DNA of 64,000 bases from Novipirellula aureliae (lineage in GTDB: Bacteria > Planctomycetota > Planctomycetia > Pirellulales > Pirellulaceae): the NCBI RefSeq assembly GCF_007860185.1, contig NZ_SJPY01000003.1, positions 620,001 through 684,000 of the forward strand. Direction: 5' to 3'. Positions 36,803 to 46,254 of this stretch are shown in pieces; positions within the stretch are counted from its first letter, which is position 1; each line of letters begins with the position of its first letter. Both the position numbers and the translations under genes were made by a program. Below the pieces are notes generated by a model. That model saw only the letters and a program-made list of their open reading frames with translations, was not told the DNA's origin and did not search any database.

Positions 36803-38815
36803 TTACAATTTCGGTACAGGGCGTTTCTCTTTGCGGTCAAGCATTCTCAATTGGTCATCTCTGGGCACGTTGTTGTTATTGTTGCCGCCCATGTTTTGCC
36901 GCGGTGGGTCGAGTTCGGTAAACTCCTCTTTCCACTTCCACCCAATCGGCACTTTCAATTCTTCGCCAGCCAATAACGCCCACGGGGTGCCGACATGTTT
37001 TTCGGTCACACCTTGAAGCAGCTCTCGAGCGGTTTGGGCTTCGCGTTGCCATTTGCTACCGACCGATACCTCATCACTGGCGACCAAAACCCAGGTGTTA
37101 TTTTTGGGATCCTCAAACGGCATTCCCTGTTTCGCTCGGGCCAGCATCGCGTTGTAGGTTTCGGTGCGTACTTTTTGAGCCAAGACGCGGCCCATCGCCA
37201 AGTCGAAACCTGCCTGCCACCGTAAACTCGCTTCGTCTTTCCTTCCCCTCATGCCTGGTTCTAGAAGAGCCGCCATTTGAACCAAGGTCGGTTCCAAGCG
37301 GGCAGCGTCTTGTTGTGCCCGGGTCAAATCGCCGACCAATTGTGCGTCACTGAGTTTGACAAACCGCGTTTTTGGACGAGCCAAACCGGTCGCTGGACGC
37401 ATTTGGGCAGCGTTAATCAATGCTTGGCGTAGCGGACTTTGCCTGACTTTGGAAACGTAGTCGCTTGGTGACAGGTAATCGGGGCGATAGGGGCTCATCG
37501 CGATGGGATCAAAAAAGTACTCGATATCCGAGGCATACGGATCAATCTCGCGACGATAAACCCGACGATCGGTTTTGCGATTTGGATGCACGGAAAAATA
37601 GATACCGCCCGTCTCGTAGCATAGCCGCGTCAGCGCATAGGGTCCGAACCCGCTGTCAATCGTTGGCTCTTCCTGGAAATCACCCGTAAATCCAACTTGA
37701 ACACGCTCTGGGAAAAGCGTCTCCGGCCCTTGATCGACTTGAGCCCATTGAGCCGATTGGTCGTACTGCGGATCGGGATCGACGTACTTCACCAGCGTCG
37801 TTTCGCGTCCAAATGGCGCCGGCACACCGATCACGTACACTGGAATTCCGAATTTCCGACACTCGTCAATCGAGGTTTCGAGCAAATGGAAGTCATCGCC
37901 CCGTTCATCGCTTACGACAACGAACAAAACGTTTCTCTGAGGGCCTAAACTACCACGCGACCGGCGAAGCGACTTGTACTCGTCAACGGCCGAATGAATG
38001 GCCGCAAACACTCTCTCCGATCCTGTCTGATCAACAGGAAGTTCGTCGACGATTCTTTTGATCTCCCCTAAGTCGCTTGTCGGCTGCTCCGTGAACAGCG
38101 TCACTTCACTGCCGAAACCGACGACCGACGTCAGCAGGGGGGACTCATTTTGGTTCGCATTGAATCCCTTCGTTCCGCTTTGTTTCAAGATCCCCAGCTC
38201 TTCGTAGATACGATCAAAGCGTGCGCGGATCTCTTGTCTTTGACGCAGCAGCGATCCGCTTTGGTCGAACAGCCATACCACCAAGGTGGGGCGATCCTCC
38301 ATGGCATGCATGATTTCGAAGGTTATTCGGTCCACGGCGCCCGTCGCTCCTTCGGCGCCTTGCCCGACGCTGCCCTTTTGCATTTTCAATTTGTCGAGCG
38401 GAGCGACAGCAGGCGAAAAAATCTTGTTCACCATGATTTGGCCTACCGGCGACGGCTCGATCTCGACCGGACTCGGAATCTCGGCCACTTCCGCAAACGA
38501 CTCGGCGGACGCTTCAGCCATCTCCGTTTCGTCACTGGTGCTGGCACCTATTTCATCCTGCAGCAAGTCACTGTAGTTTATCTCCTCGATCAACTTGACC
38601 TCGTCGATCGGCTCTTCCCGTTTTGGAGAAACGAGAACGACGGCGTCTTGTTCGACCGACATTGCCAAAGGAACCAACGCCAGCGACAAAATGACGATCA
38701 AATGGATCAACATGCTGCCAATAAATGCGGTCGTTTCCGTTGAGGCGAAGAACGAATCGTCCTCGAACTCAACGTCCTCATTGCCCTGGTGGTTCATGGT
38801 TCCCAATTTTGTCAT
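36803..38815 (-). CDS. vWA-domain protein, membrane-anchored
   Basis: 670 residues. One membrane helix near the N-terminus (about 31-53; FIGSMLIHLIVILSLALVPL) leads into an acidic linker and a von Willebrand A domain. The MIDAS site reads LFDQSGSL (Asp184, Ser186, Ser188), so metal-dependent ligand binding is plausible. The C-terminal third (from about 480) is a helical domain of unknown role, ending in an Asn/basic tail. The helix is followed by periplasmic sequence, as in TonB- or BatA-like proteins. The start is ATG 38815 or ATG 38797. Confidence 0.8.
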   Translation of the reverse strand: MTKLGTMNHQGNEDVEFEDDSFFASTETTAFIGSMLIHLIVILSLALVPLAMSVEQDAVVLVSPKREEPIDEVKLIEEINYSDLLQDEIGASTSDETEMAEASAESFAEVAEIPSPVEIEPSPVGQIMVNKIFSPAVAPLDKLKMQKGSVGQGAEGATGAVDRITFEIMHAMEDRPTLVVWLFDQSGSLLRQRQEIRARFDRIYEELGILKQSGTKGFNANQNESPLLTSVVGFGSEVTLFTEQPTSDLGEIKRIVDELPVDQTGSERVFAAIHSAVDEYKSLRRSRGSLGPQRNVLFVVVSDERGDDFHLLETSIDECRKFGIPVYVIGVPAPFGRETTLVKYVDPDPQYDQSAQWAQVDQGPETLFPERVQVGFTGDFQEEPTIDSGFGPYALTRLCYETGGIYFSVHPNRKTDRRVYRREIDPYASDIEYFFDPIAMSPYRPDYLSPSDYVSKVRQSPLRQALINAAQMRPATGLARPKTRFVKLSDAQLVGDLTRAQQDAARLEPTLVQMAALLEPGMRGRKDEASLRWQAGFDLAMGRVLAQKVRTETYNAMLARAKQGMPFEDPKNNTWVLVASDEVSVGSKWQREAQTARELLQGVTEKHVGTPWALLAGEELKVPIGWKWKEEFTELDPPRQNMGGNNNNNVPRDDQLRMLDRKEKRPVPKL

Positions 38816-38986
38816 TCCTTCTGGTCAAGTTGCCACTCGCTCAAAAAGTCCCCGTGTCGTATTATACCAGAAAAACACTGCGTCTTTTTGCCGCACTCGA
38901 TTCCCGATGGCATTAACAAGAGATTTCTGTACGGTGAAGAGATAAAAAAGCTCACCAGACCGACTAAGCATAAGGAAAATGTAAAA

Positions 38987-39643
38987 TTGTCAGGACGTTT
39001 GATCGCCATTGGAGACATTCATGGATGCCGAGTCGCACTGGAAAAATTGATTGAAATGATTGCCCCAACGGCAGAAGATATTTTGGTCACATTGGGCGAT
39101 TACGTCGACCGAGGCCCCGATTCACGTGGCGTCGTCGACGTATTGATCGAACTTCGCAAACAGACCCAGTTCGTTGGCTTGCTCGGCAATCACGAAGAAA
39201 TGATGCTAGAGGTCGTGCGTGATCGCATGCCGCCCCATAGCTGGCTCAAATATGGCGGCGTCGAAACGCTCGAAAGCTATGGCTTTGACGGTAACCTGAA
39301 CTTTTTGCCCGCATCACATAGCGAATTTTACGACTCGCTTGGCGACTATTTCGAATACGAAGATTATTTTTTTACGCACGCCGCCTACGACCCCGATATC
39401 CCACTCACGCATCAACCGCCACAACTACTAAGATGGCATTCACTAAACGATGGTGTCCCAGCACCCCATATGAGTGGGAAAACCGCTGTTGTCGGCCATA
39501 CCGCGATGCATGACGGAGAAATCTTGAATCTCAATCATCTGTTGTGTATCGATACCTACTGCTACGGAGGCAAATGGTTGTCGGCGATCGATATGTACAG
39601 CCGCCGAGTTTGGCAAGTCACCGCAGAAGGACAGGTCCGATAG
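38987..39643 (+). CDS. PP2A-like serine/threonine metallophosphatase
   Basis: Removes phosphate from proteins or nucleotides with two metal ions. The motifs are GDIHG (residues 9-13), GDYVDRGPDSRG, GNHEEMM and the later HAAYDP and VVGHTAMHDG histidines, so the active site is complete. The frame extends to 38789, into the antisense of the vWA gene. TTG 38987 with AAGGAAAA upstream gives the usual short N-terminus before GDIHG, so I choose it. The result is 218 residues, close to bacterial PrpA/PrpB phosphatases. Confidence 0.88.
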   Translation: MSGRLIAIGDIHGCRVALEKLIEMIAPTAEDILVTLGDYVDRGPDSRGVVDVLIELRKQTQFVGLLGNHEEMMLEVVRDRMPPHSWLKYGGVETLESYGFDGNLNFLPASHSEFYDSLGDYFEYEDYFFTHAAYDPDIPLTHQPPQLLRWHSLNDGVPAPHMSGKTAVVGHTAMHDGEILNLNHLLCIDTYCYGGKWLSAIDMYSRRVWQVTAEGQVR

Positions 39644-39764
39644 AGGATTTTTCTCGATACCTGACATTGCGAGGCCTCCAGAATTTGCTAAAATCCGCCC
39701 CAGTGCTGACAGGATGGTTCGCAACCATCCTCACAGCCAATTTGTCGGGTACCACCGACGCACC

Positions 39765-39837
39765 GCCCCTATAGCTCAGTTGGTAGAGCAACGGACTCTT
39801 AATCCGTGTGTCCAAGGTTCGAGCCCTTGTGGGGGTA
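39765..39837 (+). tRNA. tRNA-Lys (anticodon CTT)
   Basis: A full cloverleaf can be drawn: acceptor GCCCCTA/TGGGGGT with a G1-U72 wobble, D-arm GCTC...GAGC, anticodon stem ACGGA/TCCGT with loop CTCTTAA (anticodon at 39798-39800), a 5-nt variable loop and T-arm CAAGG-TTCGAGC-CCTTG. The discriminator base is A. CCA is not encoded. An intrinsic terminator follows. Confidence 0.95.
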
Positions 39838-39847
39838 CTGCTCTTTT

Positions 39848-39886
39848 GCCTGTTTCCGACGATTCGACGGAAATGGGCTCTTTTTT
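39848..39886 (+). terminator. Rho-independent terminator of the tRNA gene
   Basis: GCCTGTTTCCG pairs with CGGAAATGGGC over 11 bp (two G-U pairs) around a 9-nt loop and is followed by TCTTTTTT. It starts 11 bp after the tRNA. Between here and 40224 no gene is seen. Confidence 0.85.
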
Positions 39887-40224
39887 GGCCGGGAGAATCG
39901 GGGCCGACATTTATCCGAAGTGCTTCGAAGCGTTCAATCGCGATCTTCTTGGTGACTTACACCGCCTAACCCCTTGGCCCATCTGCCCGGAAACTCTGAT
40001 GCTCTCCCGTGGTGGAGAAAGCGTCTGTTAGGGTTGTGTCTCCGCGATCCGGGTAGGGAATGACAATCGTGGTGCGCAAGTACCGTTATTGGCTACAAAT
40101 ATTTTTCTTGCATTCTCGACCCGTAAGCCTTAGGATTACGCCCGCACTCTCCGGTGGGGGGGGTCTACTTTCGTTTATTTTAAACTTGCTAAACAAAACC
40201 AGAACACTTTTCTCGGAGAGATCC

Positions 40225-40755
40225 ATGGGCATGCTGGACGATTTTTATGCGTTGTGTCGTCGTGGAGAAACGGTCGACAGTTACAAAAAAACGAAATGGA
40301 CATTGGAACAATCACAAAAACTGCTGAAGAAGGCCAGGGACTATGGGTTGGCCATGAATCCTGAGGCTGAAAAGGTCTTTCGCGACCAAACGAAAGGTTT
40401 GGATGCGAAATTAACCAAGATCACCAATAGCATCTCGAAGGGGGAGAAAATTTATATGGCTTATCGAGATGCCGATAAAATCTACAGAGCATTGCGAGTG
40501 CTCAACGCAAAAGAAAATAACGTCATGCGATACGATCCCGAATCAGCAGTGACGGCCTTTGGCGTCCTCTTTCACGGACTGGGCGGTTTCGTCAAGCATT
40601 TCCCAGCTCCCGCAAACGCATACGGCACTGTTTTACAAGCGGTCGGAACAAAACTTGTCGGCGTCTACAAAATGATGGACCCGACCTTGCGTAAAGGATG
40701 GGGTGGTCCACAACTGAAACAATTGGAAGAGGAAGGGTTGAAAATCGGAGTATAA
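40225..40755 (+). CDS. Hypothetical helical protein
   Basis: Not recognised. From ATG 40225 (GGAGAG a few bases upstream) it is 176 residues, soluble, Lys-rich and mainly helical in the first half (YKKTKWTLEQSQKLLKKARD). A more hydrophobic, Gly/Phe-containing segment follows (VTAFGVLFHGLGGFVKHF). No signal peptide. The good ribosome site and codon use suggest it is a real gene. It stands alone after the tRNA and is convergent with the next gene. Confidence 0.6.
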   Translation: MGMLDDFYALCRRGETVDSYKKTKWTLEQSQKLLKKARDYGLAMNPEAEKVFRDQTKGLDAKLTKITNSISKGEKIYMAYRDADKIYRALRVLNAKENNVMRYDPESAVTAFGVLFHGLGGFVKHFPAPANAYGTVLQAVGTKLVGVYKMMDPTLRKGWGGPQLKQLEEEGLKIGV

Positions 40756-40869
40756 AAATGGAATCCGGTGGTATTGGGAACCTGGTCACAGCGGAAGTTT
40801 TCAAGACTATCCGCGTTCCACCTGGTTTCCAAAACGGATCCTCTCGCCCGTTGTTCGACGATATCTAAG

Positions 40870-42291
40870 CTATCGGCAAACCGCTTGGTCACCGACTCGG
40901 ACTCGGCGGATCGCTTCGGCGTCGATTACTTTTGCCGTCGCCGCTTTTTGACCAACGTGCTCGAGGACCAAATCCGCAATTTTCTCGACGCCCGTGCTTG
41001 AGCGGCGGAAGATGCAAACGCGAGTTCCTTCCGAGACGCTCGAGAAATCCTCGCTCTTTAGCATCAACTTCCCTGAGGCCGGATGAACGAACGCGACTTC
41101 CGAGATCACGAGATTGGCGGGCGTTTCGGTTGGTTGCACTCGGCTTTCGCTTGGCTCCGCAACCACAACCGGAACCGACTCCACTTCGGCTACTTCCGTC
41201 TTTTCAGAAATCGATTCAAATTGGTAGCTCGATGGTTGAATTTCCTGTGCCAACAAGATCGGCTCGGCATCGACTTCAATCAAACCGGAGAGGGAGTCCG
41301 AGGTGGAGCCAGCGTTCAAATGAAGCTCTCGTTGGCGAGGATTTTCAGATCGGTTTTGGTGTTGATACAAACTTTGGGTGCCACCGAATGAATCCTTGAA
41401 GGGATTTGGCAACTCCTCTCGGCTGGCTTCATGCGCTTCACCCATGATGTGTCTTTCGTCTTCATCATCGCTCCGCCCATCCGATTCGCCTTGGATTGCC
41501 TCATCATCCTCGGATTCACCTTGCACAGGATCATCCACTTCTACCTCAGGCTGAACGTTTTCAGGTGCTGGCGCGGGAACGAGAGCAGGCATCTCCTCTT
41601 CAATGGGTCCGGTCGGTGGCCCACCAGGGCAGCACTTACAGAGCACACGCTTGGCAGCACGGCGAATCTTCTCTACCGGTTCAACGCAGCATCCATCGTT
41701 GTCACGCTCGTAAGCCATCTCGCTCAAACGTTTCGTAATCTTTTCGTTGCAGCATGAATTGCATCCGCACTTGCCGCAACAGCCTTCGTTCACGGCGTCT
41801 TCAATCGCTTCGATTGTGGCGAGCCGAACGTCAGGCGTACAATCATCGGTAGCGGCCAGAAGGGCGTCGGTGATCTGTCCATCTTTGTCATAGCAACCGC
41901 AGCCGATCGTAGCCAAGTATTTGATTGCCTTGATCTTTTGAGCCTTCATATCCTCGGCTTGTTTGATCTCCGCAGCCGTTTTGATCGCCGGATTTGGCGA
42001 CTCTAAGTTGGCGGGGTCCGCAATCGATTTGAGCGGCGGTTTCCGTTCGAGCCCCGGATGGTTACCCCGTCGATTGATGATGCGATCACGGAAGTTTTGA
42101 AACCCTTCGGGAATACCGAGAAATCGCCACAGCGTTGTTTCGGGCGCTGCCACGGCTGCCACGGCAGAGGGTGCGGATGCAGGAACCGCCGCTGGCTGCT
42201 GGCTCTTCGCTTCGTTTGCATGCATGGTTACAAGCAATGTGATTGAAGCGACAGCTAGAAGTTTTGATCGAAACATATCAAACCAGTCCAT
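40870..42291 (-). CDS. Secreted Cys-rich protein with HEAT-like repeat
   Basis: From ATG 42291 the protein has 473 residues with a signal peptide ending near ANEAKS. After it comes a Cys-rich helical domain (IKYLATIGCGCYDKDG, TDDCTPDVRLATIEAIEDAV, EGCCGKCGCNSCCNEKI, KRVLCKCCPGG) that looks like a HEAT repeat pair with metal-binding or disulfide Cys. A long acidic, Pro-rich linker follows, and a C-terminal beta domain of about 90 residues. I know this pattern from planctomycete secreted proteins without a function. ATG 42276 is another possible start. Confidence 0.7.
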   Translation of the reverse strand: MDWFDMFRSKLLAVASITLLVTMHANEAKSQQPAAVPASAPSAVAAVAAPETTLWRFLGIPEGFQNFRDRIINRRGNHPGLERKPPLKSIADPANLESPNPAIKTAAEIKQAEDMKAQKIKAIKYLATIGCGCYDKDGQITDALLAATDDCTPDVRLATIEAIEDAVNEGCCGKCGCNSCCNEKITKRLSEMAYERDNDGCCVEPVEKIRRAAKRVLCKCCPGGPPTGPIEEEMPALVPAPAPENVQPEVEVDDPVQGESEDDEAIQGESDGRSDDEDERHIMGEAHEASREELPNPFKDSFGGTQSLYQHQNRSENPRQRELHLNAGSTSDSLSGLIEVDAEPILLAQEIQPSSYQFESISEKTEVAEVESVPVVVAEPSESRVQPTETPANLVISEVAFVHPASGKLMLKSEDFSSVSEGTRVCIFRRSSTGVEKIADLVLEHVGQKAATAKVIDAEAIRRVRVGDQAVCR

Positions 42292-42438
42292 TACAATAGC
42301 ATCGGTGTAAAATGGCGACCCTTGGGGGGTGGCGGTTGTCCTAATGGTACTGGATCGACGGGTTTTAGCGAAAACTCCGATCATTTAGTTGCAACCCCTA
42401 CATTTTAACATCGGGGGGGTGCAACCCAAAAGAGAACA

Positions 42439-42457
42439 TCTTGGCGACTTTCGCTAC
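42439..42457. repeat. Dispersed hairpin motif, partial copy 2
   Basis: TCTTGGCGACTTTCGCTAC, the right part of the element at 35167-35191. It lies just upstream of the acyltransferase/synthetase gene. The 5' arm is missing, so it could not fold here. Confidence 0.5.
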
Positions 42458-42477
42458 CGTTTTCGCTGGTTTATGCT

Positions 42478-44832
42478 GTGGTGCGAGCATCCCCCTACCT
42501 CGTCCCGAAAGTACAAAATCGCGTGAGTGGATTACAAATTGGACTTCTTATTGCCGTTGCACTTTTCATCTTGATCGTGCTCACCGCGATATTCTCGCCA
42601 CGGCGTTTTATTCGCGGCGTTTTTCAACTGATTCTGCACCCGCTTTATCGAAAACGCATCGTTGGACTCGAAAATCTGCCTGCCGAGGGTGGTTATGTAG
42701 TCGCCAGCAACCATGTCTCGTGGATTGATGGCATTTTGATCTTATGGATGCTGCCCAAAAACGTCCGTTTTGTTGTCGAAGGCGAAAACTTTGAGAATCC
42801 GATTACCAAGTATCTCGGTGCTGGATTTGATACCATTATGATGAAGGTCACCAATCCGAAATCGATCGGACGAGCCTTCAAAACCGCGCGAGAAGGCCTA
42901 CTCAAGGGTGATACGATTGGAATTTTCCCGGAGGGCACGATTTCACGCAATGGACAATTGCAGGCCTTTCGAGGGGGTGTCCAGAAAATCCTCAAGGGCA
43001 CCGATGCACCGATTGTCCCCGTTTGGCTCGATGGCATGTGGGGCAGCCTTTTCAGCTATTCCGGGGGTAAGCTCTTTTGGAAATGGCCCACCCAAATTCG
43101 CCGGAGCTTGACACTTTACATCGGGAAACCGCTTCCCAACGACACTTCTTTAGAACTCGTGCGCTCACAGGTCCAGCAACTCGGAGCCAAGGCGACCTTC
43201 GATCATCGGCACGAGTTCCCCATTTTGGCTCGGCGTATCATCCGCGTTTGGCGAAAAACGGGCAGCCGGCTGCAATGTGCCGATTCCCTCGGCACCGAAG
43301 TGAACGCTCGCGACATGCTTGTGCGCGTCTTCGTGCTCAGACGATTGCTGCGCCGCGAAGTCTTTTCGGCTGGTGAGACGCACGTCGGCATCCTCTTGCC
43401 ACCGAGCGTCGCAGGCGTTGCAGTAAACGTTGCGATCGCACTCGATCGGCGTATCTCGGCAAACCTGAATTATACCGTCAGTAGTAAAGTGATGAATCAC
43501 TGTATTGCCGAGACCGGTATCCAACATGTCTTGTCGAGCAAGAAATTCCTCAGCAAACTCGACTTGCAACTCGATGCCAATGTGATCGCATTGGACGATC
43601 TTCGCGAGAAGATTACGACGATGGATAAACTGGTCGGTTTCGTCCAAGGTCGATTGCTGCCCGCATCTCTACTCGACCGACTATTAGGTCTGCACCGCAT
43701 CGACAAAGACGATTTGTTGACAATCATTTTCACCAGCGGTTCGACGGGTATGCCCAAAGGCGTCATGCTAAGTCAAGCCAACATCAGCCATAATGTCGAT
43801 GCGATTGAACGAACCATCCGACTCGACCGGCAAGATGTGGTGCTGGGGATATTGCCCTTCTTTCATTCGTTCGGATATAGCGTGACGTTGTGGGCTGCCA
43901 ATGTGCTCGGACCTGCCTGCGTTTATCACTTCAACCCTCTCGATGCTCGCCAAGTTGGAAAGTTAGCTCAGCGTTATCGGGCAACCGTACTACTCGGTAC
44001 GCCGACCTTCCTAAGAAGTTATCTGCGAAGGATCCAACCGGAACAGTTCGCGACGTTAGACGTGGTCGTCGCAGGAGCCGAAAAGATGCCGCTCGATCTG
44101 TTCGATCTGTTCGAACAACGCTTTGGAGTTCGGCCCGTGGAAGGTTACGGAACGACCGAACTCAGTCCTCTCGTCTCGGTCAATATCCCTCCCTCACGCT
44201 CCTCGGCTAAGTACCAAGCCGATCGCTGTGAAGGCAGCGTTGGGCGGCCTTTCCCAGGCGTTTGCGCAAAGGTCATCCCGCTCGAAGGCGACGGCGAATT
44301 GAACGCTGACGAGGATGGTATGCTTCTAATTGGTGGCGCGAACGTTATGCAAGGTTACGCCAACCAAGCGGAACTAACGAGCAAGGCCATTCAAGACGGA
44401 TGGTACAACACAGGCGACATCGCCCATGTCGATAAAGAAGGATTCCTTCACATCACTGGGCGGATTAGCCGTTTTTCAAAAATCGGTGGCGAAATGGTGC
44501 CGCACGGACGGATCGAAGAAGAATTGGCAAAACTGTTCAGCCACTCGGGTGAGGATTCCAGCGAGGAGAAAGAGGAAACCGATTGCCTACGAATCTGCGT
44601 GACCGCAATCCCCGATGAGAAGAAGGGAGAACGGTTGGTGGTTTTGTATAAGTCTCCGTCGGTCGAATACGACCAAGTCCGGACAGCACTCTGTGAAGCC
44701 GGACTGCCCAACCTGTTCATTCCCTCCGCCGATAGCTTTATCGAAGTCGACCAAATCCCATTACTGGGAACAGGCAAACTGGACATCAAAGGGGCCAAAA
44801 CCGTAGCGATGCAGCGATTCGGCAAAGCCTAG
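42478..44832 (+). CDS. Acyltransferase/acyl-ACP synthetase fusion (Aas-like)
   Basis: The 784-residue protein has an N-terminal PlsC-type domain after one membrane helix (about 20-39): NHVSWID gives the HxxxxD catalytic pair (His79, Asp84) and FPEGT is at 150-154. The second part (about 260-784) is an adenylate-forming enzyme: TIIFTSGSTGMPKGV near 415-429, VEGYGTTELSPL and WYNTGDIAHVDKEG. The layout is that of bifunctional 2-acyl-glycerophosphoethanolamine acyltransferase/acyl-ACP synthetase, which repairs lysophospholipids with free fatty acids. The start may be GTG 42478, GTG 42481 or a later GTG 42523. Confidence 0.9.
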   Translation: MVRASPYLVPKVQNRVSGLQIGLLIAVALFILIVLTAIFSPRRFIRGVFQLILHPLYRKRIVGLENLPAEGGYVVASNHVSWIDGILILWMLPKNVRFVVEGENFENPITKYLGAGFDTIMMKVTNPKSIGRAFKTAREGLLKGDTIGIFPEGTISRNGQLQAFRGGVQKILKGTDAPIVPVWLDGMWGSLFSYSGGKLFWKWPTQIRRSLTLYIGKPLPNDTSLELVRSQVQQLGAKATFDHRHEFPILARRIIRVWRKTGSRLQCADSLGTEVNARDMLVRVFVLRRLLRREVFSAGETHVGILLPPSVAGVAVNVAIALDRRISANLNYTVSSKVMNHCIAETGIQHVLSSKKFLSKLDLQLDANVIALDDLREKITTMDKLVGFVQGRLLPASLLDRLLGLHRIDKDDLLTIIFTSGSTGMPKGVMLSQANISHNVDAIERTIRLDRQDVVLGILPFFHSFGYSVTLWAANVLGPACVYHFNPLDARQVGKLAQRYRATVLLGTPTFLRSYLRRIQPEQFATLDVVVAGAEKMPLDLFDLFEQRFGVRPVEGYGTTELSPLVSVNIPPSRSSAKYQADRCEGSVGRPFPGVCAKVIPLEGDGELNADEDGMLLIGGANVMQGYANQAELTSKAIQDGWYNTGDIAHVDKEGFLHITGRISRFSKIGGEMVPHGRIEEELAKLFSHSGEDSSEEKEETDCLRICVTAIPDEKKGERLVVLYKSPSVEYDQVRTALCEAGLPNLFIPSADSFIEVDQIPLLGTGKLDIKGAKTVAMQRFGKA

Positions 44833-45023
44833 AGGAGCCGTTTGTAGGTTGAAGAAACAGACTCTTCAGAAGAATTTGTGGGTAAAAAGTAAGTTGCGGA
44901 CGTTTTTTTGAGGCATGGCTGTGAAGGTAGGCCACTTTCCCCAAAACAACAAAGCGGTACGGAGGATCACACGGGCTTTCTCCTCGAACGGTTGCCATTG
45001 AAACATTCTTTTCAAGCTTTAGG

Positions 45024-45488
45024 TCAACCGGTCTGGGTTCGGCCTTCTCGTGGTCGCACTGAGAACGCCGTCGGGTTCCCATCATCGGCAAAACGCTTGG
45101 GAAGACATGCTAAGAAGGCCAGTACGAACATGACGGCAGGCGAGAACGCCAGCCATGAGCGATTGTGATCGACGATCCAGTGCGAGCCTTCAATGGCAAA
45201 TGAAAGGAGCCCAATGAGAGAGAGAACGACGCCCAAAAGGCCCACGACCGGGTGCCTACTCTTCAATGCGACCAAGAACCCAACAACACCTAGGGTGTAT
45301 GCAAGAAGGTAGGTCACGATCTCAGCAGCACTGTAGTCTGATACATACTTGACGCCCCAACCGTTACTTGAGGCGTATTTGACGTAGCACCAATGCAGTG
45401 ACGCGTTGCCAAGAAATGCAGTGACAATCGTAAAACCTGTCGAAGCAAGTAGCAGCAGGGTCGCGTGCAACGCAAGCAGAATACGCAT
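45024..45488 (-). CDS. Small four-helix membrane protein
   Basis: Not recognised. From ATG 45488 it has 154 residues with four hydrophobic segments (MRILLALHATLLLLASTGF, EIVTYLLAYTLGVVGFLVAL, VVGLLGVVLSLIGLLSFAI, PAVMFVLAFLACL) and a short polar tail. The frame is open to 45545, but the later ATG gives a normal membrane start. It is isolated between convergent and divergent neighbours. Confidence 0.55.
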   Translation of the reverse strand: MRILLALHATLLLLASTGFTIVTAFLGNASLHWCYVKYASSNGWGVKYVSDYSAAEIVTYLLAYTLGVVGFLVALKSRHPVVGLLGVVLSLIGLLSFAIEGSHWIVDHNRSWLAFSPAVMFVLAFLACLPKRFADDGNPTAFSVRPREGRTQTG

Positions 45489-46254
45489 GTCAAAATCCTC
45501 AATCGAACGAAAAAATATCAGGGGCGAGACCGGAACAGCATCCATTTGTTCGCCGGAACGACTCCGATCTTGGATTCAAGATCAGTCGATTCAAGATTTT
45601 GGACCGTTTCGTAGCGACGAACTGCCTATTTTAGCGTAATTTCTCGGCACCAGCCCTGCTAACGATTACCCCACTCACGATCGAAGAACTGACAAAGTTC
45701 TTCCTAATCGCTCTGAGCGTTGAGTACGAGGCGTCCCCGAAATCCAATCGGGTTGAAAGATTCGATTTCGATATTATCGATCGGTTTATTGAAGTCGCGC
45801 TGCTCGAGCCCGAAAGTCTTGGCGACATTCGCGACGTGGATTGAGGAGAAGGAATCGACAGAATTACTGGCGGCATAATGTCGCGGATTTGGAAGAAATA
45901 GGTAGTACGAAACGACGCATCCCCTCAGCGATTGTAGTCGTCAAAACGTCGGAATTGTTCGGGTCTGACTTTCGTTTCGTCCGCTATCTACGTGCTTTTC
46001 CGATAGGTTCTCCATACCGACATGCTTGATATTGTCGTCGGCGGTCGCTCTCCACGTTTGAGCATTCCTACCTCTAGTTGGCGGTTCCCGTTTTTCAATC
46101 GATCCTTCGCGACACTTTTGTCCAATTGATTGAGATGGAAAGATACGCCACGATACGTGCTGGTAGAGAGGATCGTGTTCGAAACGTGCTGTCCCGCATC
46201 CGTTGGAAGCATCCGAGGCGATTCGAACGCGATACGGATAGACCTGAGGTGATC
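45489..46254. other. Intergenic with a start-less coding-like stretch and hairpin copy 3
   Basis: At about 45640-45843 a plus frame reads TITPLTIEELTKFFLIALS, then EYEASPKSNRVERFDFDIID, RFIEVALLEPESLGDIRDVD and a stop. It has protein-like composition but no start codon before the preceding stop, so it may be a gene remnant. The hairpin motif CGAAAGTCTTGGCGAC (45811-45835) falls inside it. Nothing else is recognised ahead of the rnf operon. Confidence 0.4.

Noticed and set aside
39714-40031. 105-codon plus frame over the tRNA
   Set aside because: It translates the tRNA-Lys (APIAQLVEQRTLNPCVQGSS is a typical tRNA shadow) and has no ribosome site.
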